Positions 1-10,945 of a stretch of DNA of 64,000 nucleotides are shown here, piece after piece; the stretch's first letter is position 1, and each line of letters begins with the position of its first letter. The DNA is from Icerya purchasi (lineage: Eukaryota > Arthropoda > Insecta > Hemiptera > Monophlebidae). The translations under genes and the position numbers were made by a program. The stretch lies in assembly GCA_039619475.1 (NCBI GenBank), contig CM077115.1, positions 482,124,400 through 482,188,399 of the forward strand, given 5' to 3'. The notes under the pieces were generated by a model that saw only the letters and a program-made list of their open reading frames with translations, was not told the DNA's origin and searched no databases.

Positions 1-329
1 AACAATTTAATCAACATTTAATGCAGTTTTTAATTATTCTTTTAATATGAATTTGATGCCAACTCCAAAAAATTAATGTTGTATAAGAATTACGAGATAT
101 CACCACTTAAGTGTTATATCAGTCTGATATATATTTTTTATCGGGAGTAGTTATTTTTTACTTTTTAGTGCATTTTTAAATTTTTATAATAAACCTTCAA
201 GTATCGGTATTTATTTTTTGTAAAAAAGCATTTTTAATTTAACTTTTTAGTGCATTTTTATTCAATTAAATTAAAACATTTTAATAAGAACAGATATTTT
301 CACGGTAAAAACACCAAAAGTTACATTTC
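1..329. other. AT-rich DNA without a recognisable gene
   Basis: No coding signal is seen. A short motif, CTTTTTAGTGCATTTTTA, occurs twice here (about 161-178 and 243-260), and a diverged version lies near 13668. The two copies may mark an old duplication or a fragment of a dispersed repeat. Otherwise this is AT-rich sequence with short homopolymers. Confidence 0.5.
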
Positions 330-643
330 CATGGTAATTTGGCAAATTTATAGTATTTTAAGTCAAAAAATCTAATCCGACGGTGAAAACAATCATGAAT
401 GAAAAGCATCCAAAAAGCTTCAATCTCCCGCATTATTAAGGATAACTCAAAAACTATCAGTCAGACCTTGATCAAATTTAAATGGGACCACATGACAAAC
501 ACCACCTTTCAAATAAAAGAAGAATCATCAAAATCGGTTCATCTAGAAGAAAGTTCTGTGGTAACACACATAGAAAAAAAAAAAAAAAAAAAAATACAGT
601 CGAATTGAATACCTCCTCCTTTTTTGAAGTCGGTTAAAAAAAG
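330..643 (+). repeat. Interspersed repeat with 'CCTCCTCC...GAAGTCGGTTAA' end
   Basis: The block has a less AT-rich body (around 410-560), an A-run at about 576-594 and an end that reads CCTCCTCCTTTTTTGAAGTC followed by GGTTAAAAA. From memory, very similar endings recur in dispersed repeats of several arthropod genomes; I cannot verify this here. The 69-codon open frame at 399-608 is probably an accident of the repeat, since it runs into the A-tract and resembles no known protein. The class of the element (SINE, LINE tail or other) is undecided. Confidence 0.45.
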
Positions 644-779
644 GGTAAGTATCCGTCTAAATATTTAGAATTGTAGAACCTTCGCTTTCGGCCAAATTCT
701 GTGATTAAAAACTGTTATACATTTTTTTTACAAAATCTTTTTCGTTACAGGATTTTTTATTTTTTATTTTTTGTTTTTG

Positions 780-1502
780 TAATGGGTGTGCCAGCGAGAA
801 CATTAGCTCAACAAATGGGAAGAGGGAGAAATAAATTTATATTCTTACGCGTTTAAGGGCAGAGGATAAGAATAATCCACGGGGCAGAAATAACGGAAGC
901 AGAAGGAAATGAGAAAACACAAGCAACACTATAAAAGGAGTAGAATATCAAGTTTCAATCGCGAAAAATAAAAGGACGGTAGGCCGCGCGTCCAAATGAA
1001 ATGTGACCAGCATCATAAGGAAAGCATATATGGAAGGATATGAAAATGACAAAATGGAGTAGATGTGCAGATGGGAATCGAAAAAATAATGCCGGAGGAG
1101 ACTGCGGTTAAAGCGAAGGCAACAAATAGCAGAGAGATTGATGTGGCTTTGGAACTTGAAAAGCGAGTTAAGGAATCCACCATTTCATTGCCCTCAATAC
1201 CCAAATGACCAGGAATCTATAAAAGATCGATCTTGATCGAGTAGAGAAGAACATGGATGAAGGAGCTATACAGAAGTATTACATAACCGGAAATCGGAAG
1301 AGGGAGCAGGAAGAGAAGACGAGATAGCTTGCAGAACACTTTTAGAATCCGAGATAATGAGAACTTTATGGATTACTTTGAGAGGCTTAAGCATGATATG
1401 TGTATTGTTGCCGAGTGAGGAGGAGGGGAGGGGGGGGGGGGGGTAGTATAAAATTGAACAGATGCAGTGTACAATGAAATCCGTGAGTTTATAAAGCGTC
1501 AC
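780..1502 (-). pseudogene. LINE ORF2 remnant: RNase H domain
   Basis: Read on the minus strand, this is an eroded RNase H domain of the kind at the C-terminus of I/Jockey-clade non-LTR retrotransposons. Seen directly: LIISDSKSVLQAISSS (about 1370-1310), matching the family block with a catalytic Asp in 'SDS', and further downstream IPGHLGIEGNEMVDSLTR (about 1210-1155), matching the 'PGH.GI.GNE.AD' block. Stops and frame changes separate them. A G-run at about 1430-1443 interrupts the upstream part. The part below 1010 is assigned only by continuity. No start, reverse transcriptase or 3' tail was found, so this is a fragment. A similar fragment in the same orientation lies at 22523-23336. Confidence 0.7.
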
Positions 1503-2972
1503 CAGCGATTATCAATCGGGAATTGCTACGTCGTTTGTAAACTAAAATCTGACGTAGACTACTACTGTCGTCTTGGAATCCAAGAGGGTGTCAACATGGC
1601 ATGATCGGCATGATCCGAACCATTTGAGTTTTGTATACATGTATGTGTATGCTTATATATGTGTACTTAAGATTGCTTTATTTAGGGTTTTTTTACAAAT
1701 TAATTTATTCAGTTATGTATCACAGTGTATTGTTTTGTGAATTAGTTGATCTAAAATTGAGCTTCTAATTACAATTGTGAGAAAGTAGCCGCGCTGATTA
1801 CAGGCAAGGTGACCCTGAAACAAATTAGTTGCATTATTTTAGCCGATACTGTGAATTATTATATTTCTGCTCGTTCTTTTTCTTTTTCGTTTACTACTAA
1901 GTTTATCGTAGGAGAATGTATTTTCAGTAGTAAGTTTTTGAAGTAACTTTCAAACATTCGTTTTCAGAAAAAAGATGATTGAAATATTAACAAATCACCG
2001 GCATGTTTTGGGTACACAATCCAAAAAACAAAGTGTATCGAATTGTGCTCCCGAAACGTGTGATTTCTTAGTATTTCAATTAAGTTGATCGTTCCTATAA
2101 AAATTGATCGTTCGTATATTGATATTAAAACGTTTTCGAGAAGACTTTCATTTATTTATAGAGAGTGCCTACAAATTGTTGCAAATTATTAATACTGAAT
2201 TTATAGTTTTTATATAAATTCAGTATTTTAAACAAAAATCAGTTTCAACAATTAGAACAATTTTACATCGTTATCAATTATAAATAAATAAAGGATTTTT
2301 CCACGACATTATAGTCAACAACTTCCGCGTATTGAAGCTGCTATAAAAAACAACTTCTTTTTTGAACGCGTTACGGAATTTTTCCGAATTTTTCCTTCTT
2401 CATTTGGCCGATAAGTGACGAAATAATTCGCGTCAGTTAAACATGACCAGAAATTGTTTCAATGATAGCAGCAATTATTCTGCAACATTAACGAAATGTG
2501 CAAACATTTACCAAGTTTTTGAGCTGGCGTCTGTTTTGTCGATGGAAAACTCTAGGACAATTGAGTATATTTTATCGCATGCCGTGGATACTATAGTTAA
2601 TTCGAATTCAGAACAACGGTCTAGTTTTTGTATTTGTTTAGTGCTAACATCGTTTTCCGACTCTACTTAATACGATAAAAGGTACACAGGCTTATTTATT
2701 GTGTAATAATAGTGAAGGCAGTCTGACCTTTAGCGGTGGTGGTTTAAGCCAAAATCGCGAGAATATTAAAAGCGACTAAAATACGCAAATCGCGATATTT
2801 AAAATTTTTCGGCGATCGATGTTGTCTGTTTTCGTAAATATTTAATTCTGTGGCAGGCTTTCATTTTTCAAAGGTCATACGTATCGGAGGGAGTTTGAAT
2901 ATTTCTACGATTTTCACTATTAATTAAACACTGTTAGTGCAATTTGCCAGCTGGCGCGCTGTAAACGGCGTT
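1503..2972. other. No gene recognised
   Basis: About 1.5 kb of AT-rich DNA. It contains a 75-codon open frame at 2443-2670 on the plus strand (starting MTRNCFNDSS) with no recognised motif and no clear splice sites. A short exon cannot be excluded, but I see no positive support. No repeat copy shared with the rest of the window was noticed. Confidence 0.4.
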
Positions 2973-3013
2973 CGGTCGGGTAGAGAAGTTGGTTCAAATC
3001 TCGCTACCGACCG
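2973..3013. repeat. GC-rich hairpin with tRNA B-box-like loop
   Basis: The arms CGGTCGGGTAG (from about 2973) and CTACCGACCG (ending about 3012) pair with a single bulged G. The loop contains GGTTCAAATCT (2991-3001), close to the RNA polymerase III B-box consensus GGTTCRANNCC. A full tRNA cloverleaf could not be drawn. It may be the end of a tRNA-derived SINE or a chance hairpin. Confidence 0.35.
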
Positions 3014-3224
3014 TTCTTTGAAGATTAAAGAGCTTTTTTCGTTAGCCGGGCTTGATGAGAGTTCGAGTAATTTATTGAACAATTATATAATAATGTAACT
3101 TCATTATAAAAATGCGCACATTCGATTGCGAAATGTTTTCTTCTCCTTCCGGTTTAGTGTGTCTTTGACATTTCTTAAATATACGCTTTTGTCGTTTTGT
3201 CTCTTGCACCTGTTCAACGTAATT

Positions 3225-3527
3225 ATAAAAGTAAGTAAAGTAAGTTCCATTTCCTTGACGGCGGGGCGTTCTGGATTGTGTAATTAAGCTTTTCATAATG
3301 TACTAAACCTAATGGATCTGAATACCAAGGCTAGTTTTGTTTTTTTTTGTTTTTGTTTTTGTTTTTTCATAGATTTTTCTGCTATATATTAAATTTCAGA
3401 TTAGGTATATACCACTGAAGGGACAACGACTTGGATCCGGAATGGAACAGGTCTCCAACCTATGACACATCTGCTGGTTTGGTAGCCACCAAGCACCTTA
3501 ACTATAATAGGCTACCGCGCTACCAAC
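3225..3527 (-). mobile_element. tRNA-derived SINE, copy 1
   Basis: On the minus strand the element starts near 3527 with GGTAGCGCGGTAGCCT, followed by TTAAGGTGCTTGG (A-box-like region) and GGTTGGAGACC (plus-strand 3450-3460), close to a pol III B box. The same order of blocks occurs at 53690-53968 on the plus strand, and both copies share the 3' block CATTAGGTTTAGTA followed by ATTATGAAAAGCTTAA. This copy carries a T-rich insertion (about 3339-3370). The two-copy match makes it a dispersed retroposon, and the A/B boxes argue for a tRNA-derived SINE. The minus-strand open frame at 3072-3296 overlaps its 3' end and is not considered a gene. Confidence 0.7.
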
Positions 3528-3581
3528 GTGTAATTATTAAAGACTAAAGTAATAATTTCCGTTATACATGATTACTATTAA

Positions 3582-4105
3582 CAGTGGCGGATCCACGGGG
3601 GGGGGGGGATAAGGGACAACCCGCCCCCAAAGAAATACTATTTTCAAGTAAAACTAGTAATGTTCCTTTTTTATTCTATTTTAAACACAACTGTCATATC
3701 GATCTTTTCTCTTTTTTATTTATTTTTATTTAATTAAAAATAGTTCAATAAAAAACATATATATACATATATATTTAAACTAGCTTACGAACAAAGAGAA
3801 TTCGGATCGGATTACTAACAAAAATAAAAAGTAAAGTCTAATAAAAATACTATCTTACTATTTCTAAACTACCATATTTAAGGTATAATTTTATATTTTT
3901 TATCCCTAAATATAAAACTAAAGTTAAATTAAAAATTGTAATAATTATGTATTTTTAAAACACATTTTTAAATTTCTATAAAGGTCGCTATTTGATTTAC
4001 TTTATGAAACAAGGGCTATTTCTCAAATCTCTACTGCCTGCCGTAGAAGATTTTACATAATTATATAATTTGCCACCCCAAAATGTCCTTCTGGATCCGC
4101 CCCTG
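3582..4105. mobile_element. hAT-type MITE (CAGTGGCGGATCC ends)
   Basis: The left end reads CAGTGGCGGATCCA followed by a G-run. The right end, reverse complemented, reads CAGGGGCGGATCCAG. These imperfect terminal inverted repeats starting with CAG are typical of hAT non-autonomous elements. The 7-bp word CTATTAA flanks both ends (3575-3581 and 4106-4112), consistent with a decayed 8-bp target duplication. The interior is AT-rich and has no transposase. About 524 bp long. Confidence 0.8.
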
Positions 4106-4112
4106 CTATTAA

Positions 4113-4839
4113 TGTTATTAAATTTGAGAAATAGCTGTACATGTTAATTATATAATGATTTTGCATGTGCTTTGGATACCGTTTTGCATAATATTGGCCA
4201 AGTATTAAACGGATTCGAATTAATTTTTTATTGATATATTTTACGTGATTAATTTTTCACCTGTCATATTGATGTCTTATAAATTATAAAATCGGATTAA
4301 GTAATATAACGCAGAACTGTGAAGAGGTAGGATTAGATTAGACAATGAAGGCGAGGGGCCGTCGTTCTTTAGGAGGAAAGGAAGCGAAAAAAAGGAGAAG
4401 GTTGAATTACGTATAATTCTTTTCAGCGTAGTATTGAAATAACGGACAAATTCTTCAGTTTAAAAATAGAATTCGTTAAATTTTCCTATAATTGTATTAG
4501 CTTTAATATCAATGTGTACAATTGCACAAAAAAACACGTTGACTAATTTAAAGTTTTTTTTGAAAAATTCGTATCGCTGCCCCGTCATAAAACTGTATTT
4601 ACATACTGTCAATGACATTTCTTAATACAGCACGAAAAATAGTGTTTAGTTCGATGTATTGGAAAATTATAAATTATTCAGCGCTCGTATGAGTTACCTT
4701 CGAAACGCAGGATTATTTATTAAAATCACTTTGAGTTACTATGGTGCGTAAATGATTTTTTTTTAAAATTGAAATTGAAATTGAAATTATGTCAATTCTT
4801 ATGGTCATTAGATTTATACACGCGATATGTTATATAACA
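4113..4839. other. No gene recognised
   Basis: AT-rich DNA with a purine-rich patch at about 4360-4400 and a short run of GAAATT repeats near 4770. The 60-codon open frame starting at 4789 runs into the dispersed repeat that follows and is not credible as a gene. Confidence 0.4.
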
Positions 4840-5097
4840 GTAATTTTGGCCTCGCAAGGGGCTGTGCCCCTTGACCTCTCTTGCTTACATTTCTGCCTCT
4901 TTCTCTTCTATACTATGTATAAAATGATCGAAATTTACAACGTAATTCTAAATCGGTCCGTATTAATATAATAACATAATCATTAAAACCCTATAAAATA
5001 TAACAAACGTTACATAAAATTGAGACATTATTTTGGGACATAAAATTGTGACATTTTTTCTAATGGGGTGTAGCCTAAGAATTACGTTGTAATTAAT
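4840..5097 (-). repeat. Dispersed repeat family A, copy 1
   Basis: Reverse complemented, this block matches the two tandem copies at 40450-41026. Shared words include ACAACGTAATT, ACACCCCATTAGAAAAAATG, ACGGACCGATTTAGAATTA and GGTCAAGGGGCACAGCC. Unlike the copies at 40 kb, it lacks a long (TA)n tract at its end. No coding capacity is apparent and the transposon class is unknown. Confidence 0.75.
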
Positions 5098-5189
5098 ATA
5101 TACAAAATTTATTTTTTATTCACAGTATCGCTAATGCTAATATTTCGTATTCACCTTTCGCAGATGTGGTTTAGATCGTTGTTTACATG

Positions 5190-5690
5190 AAATAAATGTA
5201 TTTCGTAGTCGTTAACCTTGTTTGGATACCAGGGCATGCGAGTATCTATGATAACCAAGTGGCAGACATGGTTGCCAAAGATGCATGGACGAACGGTTAT
5301 TTAGTTCCATATTTTCTTAACAGAGACTTATTCGAGCTTCTTAGATATGCTCATAAAGAATATCGGGAAGCTACATAGGAAAATCCATTTTGCGCGTTTA
5401 ACCCAATGTTCCTAACGTTCCTTGGTTTAACTACATTACGACTGTTTCAATGAATACCAGATCGTTTATCGCTACCTTATGTCGCCTCCGGCTAGGTGTA
5501 AACTGCCTCCCTGTTTCTTTGTATAACATGGGCTTAATTCTCTTCTCCCTATTACCAACATCCACTTGACTCGGACATAGCAGAGGACGCTGATCAACTC
5601 ATCTTCGAATGTAATTTACACACGGCGCAAAGAATTAATTTGTATAACTCCATAATTAATTTCCAGATCCTTCTGTGCCATGTAGTATAC
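5190..5690 (+). pseudogene. LINE ORF2 remnant: RNase H domain and C-terminus
   Basis: The first open segment contains LVWIPGHASIYDNQVADMVAKDA, an RNase H 'WIPGH.GI.GN..AD..AK.A' block (shown to at most 20 residues in one run: IPGHASIYDNQVADMVAKDA). Further down, in shifted frames, come SFIATLCRLRLGVNCLPVSL (about 5460-5520) and AEDADQLIFEC (about 5580-5612), matching the usual order RLRLGH..LP..L, then ED..HLLFEC, at the end of Jockey/I-type ORF2 proteins. At least two frame changes and one stop show that it is dead. Orientation is opposite to the fragment at 0.8-1.5 kb. Confidence 0.75.
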
Positions 5691-5699
5691 AAGTTTATT

Positions 5700-6764
5700 T
5701 AATTATATAGTTCAATGCAATATTACTGTGTAGCGTTAGTCGATTAATTAATTATATCACATTGGCGATGGGTTGAATTTTCGATTCCAAAAAAAAAAAA
5801 AAACAAAAAACAAAAGAAAAACGTATTTATCGCTCTACCAGTCAGATTTAAGCATAGCAAACTTTTTTTAAAGTAACGGAGCTAGCGCTTCGAATAAGAT
5901 TGAATAAGTTCGAAAACGACGAATTTGTATCATCTAATTTACATCGTGTAATGTTTCGCGGATTTAATTTTTTTTCTTGAAAAAATTCCGAGAAAACTCA
6001 TTTCTTTATTTTGAGAACTTTCTCTCTTTCACACGGATTAAAGTGTCATAAAAGTTTGGAATTCAGTTAAACATTTTGAAATATTTTATATGCTTCTAAA
6101 CGTTTAAAAGTATCGTGACCGTTGTACGGGTGTAGTACAAATGTGTTTAATTGTCGACCGTTTTTTATTTGTTTTGTTTTTTGTCTTTATCGTTGGCGCG
6201 CTAGTCTGATGACAGAATTATGCGTGGGAGGAAATATTATGTAAATGTTTTACAACGCGCGGTGATTAGTCAGAGTGATTTTTCCACAGCAATTTCGAAC
6301 TTCTGATAGTCGATTGAAAAGTTTGAAAATCGCTGCGGTTAGGATATTAATGAGCGTTATTGGATTTTCCTTATAGCTCTTTTACAACCGTTGTGGCGCA
6401 GGTAGTAGTGATTTTTCTTTTTAAGTCGAAGCGGAACTTCAGCCTTATCGCGACGTATCTGAATCGTTTGTTTTCTTTTGTTTTTTTTTTTTTATTTATC
6501 GAAACGAGCTTTTATCATAATAAATAATTATCCGAATAATAACGTATTTTAATCATTTCAACGGTTGTAGAATTGTTCAGGCGTTACATTGTACAGGATT
6601 TCTAGCGCGCTTCTTAATGTAACTGGATTTTCCTTTGTTCACACATATTCATCCTTGAGAAATTCGTTCAACCTCTTATTGGTTGCGCGCGAACGAATTG
6701 CAATCGATCAAAACTATTATAACGGTAATGTGTAATACGAATTTTTTTTCGTTTATAAGTACGG
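5700..6764. other. No gene recognised
   Basis: AT-rich DNA with A-runs (about 5790-5815) and a T-run (about 6481-6494). No open frame longer than about 60 codons with coding character, no inverted repeats with target duplications, and no copy of the other repeat families was noticed. Confidence 0.4.
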
Positions 6765-6950
6765 TGCCGCATACGGTGCCTCTCGCGAGAATATGTGCAG
6801 TTTGAAAATAAAAACCATCTAGTGACGTCATAGGCAGGATATATTCCATTTATCTCGCGAGAAGATTTTTTTTACAATTTTCATGCGATGAGAGTACACA
6901 CAGGAGCAGAGCGATGTCCATGGTAATTGGTGATCTAACATGTTGGTAAA
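6765..6950 (+). promoter_or_regulatory. Candidate promoter-like cluster with TCTCGCGAGA palindromes
   Basis: Two exact copies of the palindrome TCTCGCGAGA (6781-6790 and 6853-6862) flank a perfect cAMP-response element TGACGTCA (6823-6830) within about 80 bp. Just upstream is a direct repeat of ACGGTGCC. Downstream, an ATG at 6914 opens a very short frame that meets a GTAAAG donor-like sequence at 6946. In vertebrates TCTCGCGAGA is a known core promoter element of housekeeping genes; whether this holds in the present organism is unknown. The cluster stands out against AT-rich surroundings, but promoter function is inference. Confidence 0.35.
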
Positions 6951-7651
6951 GCAAAAATTAAGTACCGAATAAAAATGTTCCATTTTCAAAGGAATGACCT
7001 ACATATATAAACGCAATAAACATAGATTATTTTTTATCTTCTGTCTACCGGTAATATAATAAAGTTATATTTTTGAATGAATTGATATTTTATTCATTTT
7101 ATTTACTTTTTTTTTTATAGAATAATTTGCCTGTTTTTCTACAATTCCTTTGAAAAAAGGTTAAATTTCTCGCTCGGAGGAAAAAAGTTTAATGTACCTT
7201 ACTAATAATATTTAGTACAAATCGCTCTTTACTAGAGAATAATAAACCATGATTAATAATGTACTGTTCAAATATCCCTTTGAATATAACGTGTTTCGTG
7301 CTTTTGTACTTGTGGCAGAATATTTGAGTACCGATTTATTTTTAATTTATTATGCGGGAAATTTTCGTGTAATAAAGTAAAATGGTAGGGTTAATCGTTT
7401 CTTAATAATGCACTTCAAACTTGATGTAACGGAGCATAGTTGTAGATTCATTTATTCCGATTATTCATTGATAACAGTGAAAATTCATATTTTCGAATCT
7501 ATAATAAAGATTAAAAATCCGTGTTCGGGTGTACTCGATCATCCATGACTTTTTCCGATATGGTTGTTTAAAATTGAAAAAAAAAAAACTATTAATATTA
7601 TGCAGAAAATATATTTAAATATATTCTTATAAATACCGGAACTTCTTTCGA

Positions 7652-7732
7652 GAACACAGTCCCACCAATATGGTGTATTACAAATTTTTGTATTAATTTG
7701 TATTATTCTACCGCGATTATGGGACTGTGTTC
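7652..7732. repeat. Perfect 13-bp inverted repeat
   Basis: GAACACAGTCCCA at 7652-7664 is repeated in inverted orientation at 7720-7732, separated by about 55 bp of AT-rich sequence. This could be a tiny MITE or a hairpin. No target duplication was identified. Confidence 0.5.
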
Positions 7733-8665
7733 GCCTAGCATGCTTCGCTGTTTATGTAAATATTTTTAAGCATGTCCGGACGTTAACACGGGGGGAGTTC
7801 GCGTCATTAGTAGTATTCAGCGACATTATAGTATATTAGTCGAAAATTCGCTATTTCTTCGAGAAACCTTTTTTCACATTTTTGCTGATGTGTAATAATC
7901 ACTGGACACTGCATAAACTTTTTTGGGTTTCGCAAAAGAATTTACACTGCATCGTATATACTTTTTTTTTTTTTTTTCTTTTTTTAAATTAGGCAATTTA
8001 CAAATTTTCTTTGTAACATTTTACTTGAATTAATTATGCCGATTTAATCATTTATTATATTTCCTCGAGCTATTTTATATTTTTGTGCACAAAAGCGTGA
8101 CGCAAAATTCTAGACTAACTTTTATCTCATATTCAGTCACTCAAAATGATAATCCCCCCCCCCCCCGTAGAAGTCTACCGGCAAAGTGTTATTATTCAAC
8201 TCTAAACCAACGACTTTTGGTTCATTGCGTGTGGGTGTTTTACAAGTTGGTGGAGTCATATATGAAAGAAAAAGTATCAGCCCATGCGCAAAAGAGGCTT
8301 AGTAATTGCAAATGTTTATTTTATCGTATTGAATAAAATCACTGTGGAAAATATTTACACTTCCCATATCTGTTTTAGCCGGTCGAAGCGGGCCCGAAAA
8401 AATGGGGGATAGAAAAATAAAAATAAAGGAATGGCTTCTCCAGAAATAGGTAAAAAAATAATAAACATAAAATACGTAAGGACGCGACAGAAAAGTAAAT
8501 AAATATACAGATTACCAAACAAAAGAAAATAAAGTTATATCGATAAGTACAAAAAAACTGATTAATATGTAGTAGATATTACACGCGGATATGTATACAT
8601 ATAATTTAAGTTACGATGTTAGAATGTATAAAGAAAATAATTCATCCATTAACAATAAATATATG

Positions 8666-8669
<4 letters not shown>

Positions 8670-8696
<27 letters not shown>
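8670..8696. repeat. Poly(A) run of 27 bases
   Basis: An uninterrupted A-run. It could be the tail of an old retroposed sequence lying upstream (about 8340-8670), but no body was recognised. Confidence 0.7.
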
Positions 8697-10522
8697 GTTC
8701 CGGATTATGATGACAACTTGAGGTTTCCGTAGAAAATGATTCTAAACTTCTTGAATTACGATTCGCAGTTAAAAAGATCACTAATGAGACGATTTATAGA
8801 TTAAGCAGAAGTCCCTTTTCCTTTTGCGGTTTCCAATTTGAAAATCCGTTTTAAGTATTTAATTCAGAAAGCGCTGCTGATGCGGAGACAATAGTTTTTT
8901 TTAAAACACACACAAAAAAAAACTTTGATTATTAAATTACCAAAATTCGCTTGTTTCGAGAATTATTCCGAGAGATAATAAATACCGTGTTAAATTTGAA
9001 ATATCTTTATTTTTCAGTAAATGAAAAAGGCATCGCATTAATCAGCGCGAAAACGATTAGAAAATTAATGTGCCGATTATTTTTTAATTTTTATTTTTAT
9101 AATTGCAATTATTGCTGCAATCTCTTTTGCTCTTTTGTGTAACATGCGACGTTAGTGGAGTTCGGTTATTCCATTCGATTAAAATTTAGAAGACACATCT
9201 CCGTTTGTACGTCTCATTACCAGTTTTGCCTGTTGGCCCTTTTGTAATATTTTACTACTACGATTATCACTAATACTACAAATACTACAAATAATACTAC
9301 CACTACTATTGTTGTTATTATTCGGTAGAAGTTTTGTAATTCGTACGGAGCATCTGCCGGCTCGGTCCATGTTGATTTTTCCAAACAGCTGGCCAGGTGT
9401 AATATTGCTACTTGCAACGACTACTCGCATTCCCCTGGCTCGATCGACGAACCTCTTTCCTTCTTTATTTTAGATTGTTTCGTAGCCGCCAGACAGACGT
9501 GTCCGCGTGTTGGTATCCCCAACAGCTTGATGGGCTCTGATGAACCCCTTTTCTTAAATCGAGTACAACTTACGTTTTAGAAAACGCTAAGGCCGAGATG
9601 TAGACCGACGCGCCCAATGACAGAATTAGCGGGGTTTTTGGGAGCCCCAAATGGGGGAGGGTGCATTACATCCTGCCTGCTTTTTTTTTCTTCGTTCTTT
9701 ATGCTCAGCTTTTTTAAGGCTTTTGTTGTTTTCTAACGAAATGCGAGTTCTCTTCTTTTTTTTTTTCCTTCTCCAAAAACGGCCGGGGTGACGGAATTCA
9801 ATGTAGGCGCATCTACGTCTTGTTGGTCAAAGCGTATTTTCTCATCAATGGCAGCAATGCGCGGTCAATTTTTAAAAAAACCTATCTCTTCTAAGATTGT
9901 GCTCGTTAAACAAAAAACTACTATAAAAGTATCTTGTATTAAATTCGAAATAGATAAAAGTCGGCGTCAACGAACTAATATTTAAAAGTAGTAGTAAGCC
10001 GTATCTTTCGCCGACATTACAATTGGTCTTATATTAGTTTTACACCAAATTCCAAAGTGTAAATAAATAAAATAAAATAAAAATGAATAAAAAACGTCCA
10101 AGACTCCTTCCAGATTTATTAACATCCTTTATTAATTTTACACACTAATTTTGCGTCCACATCCGAATCGAACGTCCCCATCCAAATACTGACGAGAGGA
10201 ATTCTCTTAGAATACTTAAAGAAATGCAATTTTTATAATTAATCTTAGTTGGGTTGTCTCTTCCTTTTCCCTCATCCGCAATAATGTATTTACGCCAGTT
10301 AAAATATATTTTATTTGATTAATTATTTTCATATATATATATAGTTTTCAAATCGTAGTCCACATTTACTTCTGTAATTTTTAAAGCTTTCTTTAGATGC
10401 TTTCTGAGCAATTTTGCTATATTGTTTTCTTAATTAATTAGACGAGTGTATATAAAACAAAGAAAGAAAAAAGACAGACCTACATATTAAAGAGGGGGCA
10501 CTATTAACTTATAACAGATTAT

Positions 10523-10937
10523 CAGGCCCGTGCCCAGAATTTTGGAAAGGGGGGGGGGGTGAAAATTTTCTTTGCATACTTATTTTATAATACATTTTTC
10601 ACTAATATTTGTACTATTAATAATTTCCTTCATTTTGATTTATATATTAATAATTTACATAAATGAATTACCCCGTATATGAACATTAATAAAAATTACA
10701 TATGTTATTAATTATACTCGTAATAAAATTTTTTTTTGCATAAAATATTAATGAAGTACCTAAAAATATGCAGCATATTTTTTCTTTTTTCTTTTAAAGG
10801 TAGGTAAAAACACCCTAAAAAATCATCAATATTTATTTTAAATTTGTGATTTTTTTCAGATTTTTTTGTATTTATAATAACTATTTCAGTTCTCATGAGA
10901 GGGGGGTTACCCCCCCCCCCCCGTGGACACGGCCTTG
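10523..10937. mobile_element. Complete hAT-type MITE, 415 bp
   Basis: The left end begins CAGGCCCGTGCCCAG and the right end, reverse complemented, begins CAAGGCCGTGTCCAC; 11 of 15 positions match. Next to both ends are G/C-runs. The element is flanked by a perfect 8-bp direct repeat CAGATTAT (10515-10522 and 10938-10945), the target duplication length of the hAT superfamily. The interior is AT-rich and non-coding. Its sequence recurs in inverted orientation at 16476-16859. The open frames at 10708-10896 and 16457-16666 that share a predicted peptide are simply this repeat read in the same frame, not genes. Confidence 0.9.
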
Positions 10938-10945
10938 CAGATTAT

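Larger units (their letters stand above)
6951..10522. other. Gene-poor region with homopolymers and a palindrome
   Basis: No gene recognised over about 3.5 kb. Visible items are a 13-bp perfect inverted repeat GAACACAGTCCCA (7652-7664) with its complement at 7720-7732, a 13-base C-run at 8154-8166, a 27-base A-run at 8670-8696, and an imperfect trinucleotide stretch around 9258-9325. The block at 9440-9670 is richer in G and C than its surroundings but shows no coding signal that I can support. Open frames at 8085, 8951, 9179 and 9788 are short and have no motifs. Confidence 0.4.

Noticed and set aside
3072..3296. Small minus-strand gene starting MKSLITQSRTPRRQ
   Set aside because: Its start overlaps the 3' part of the SINE, and the same region in the other SINE copy has no such frame.
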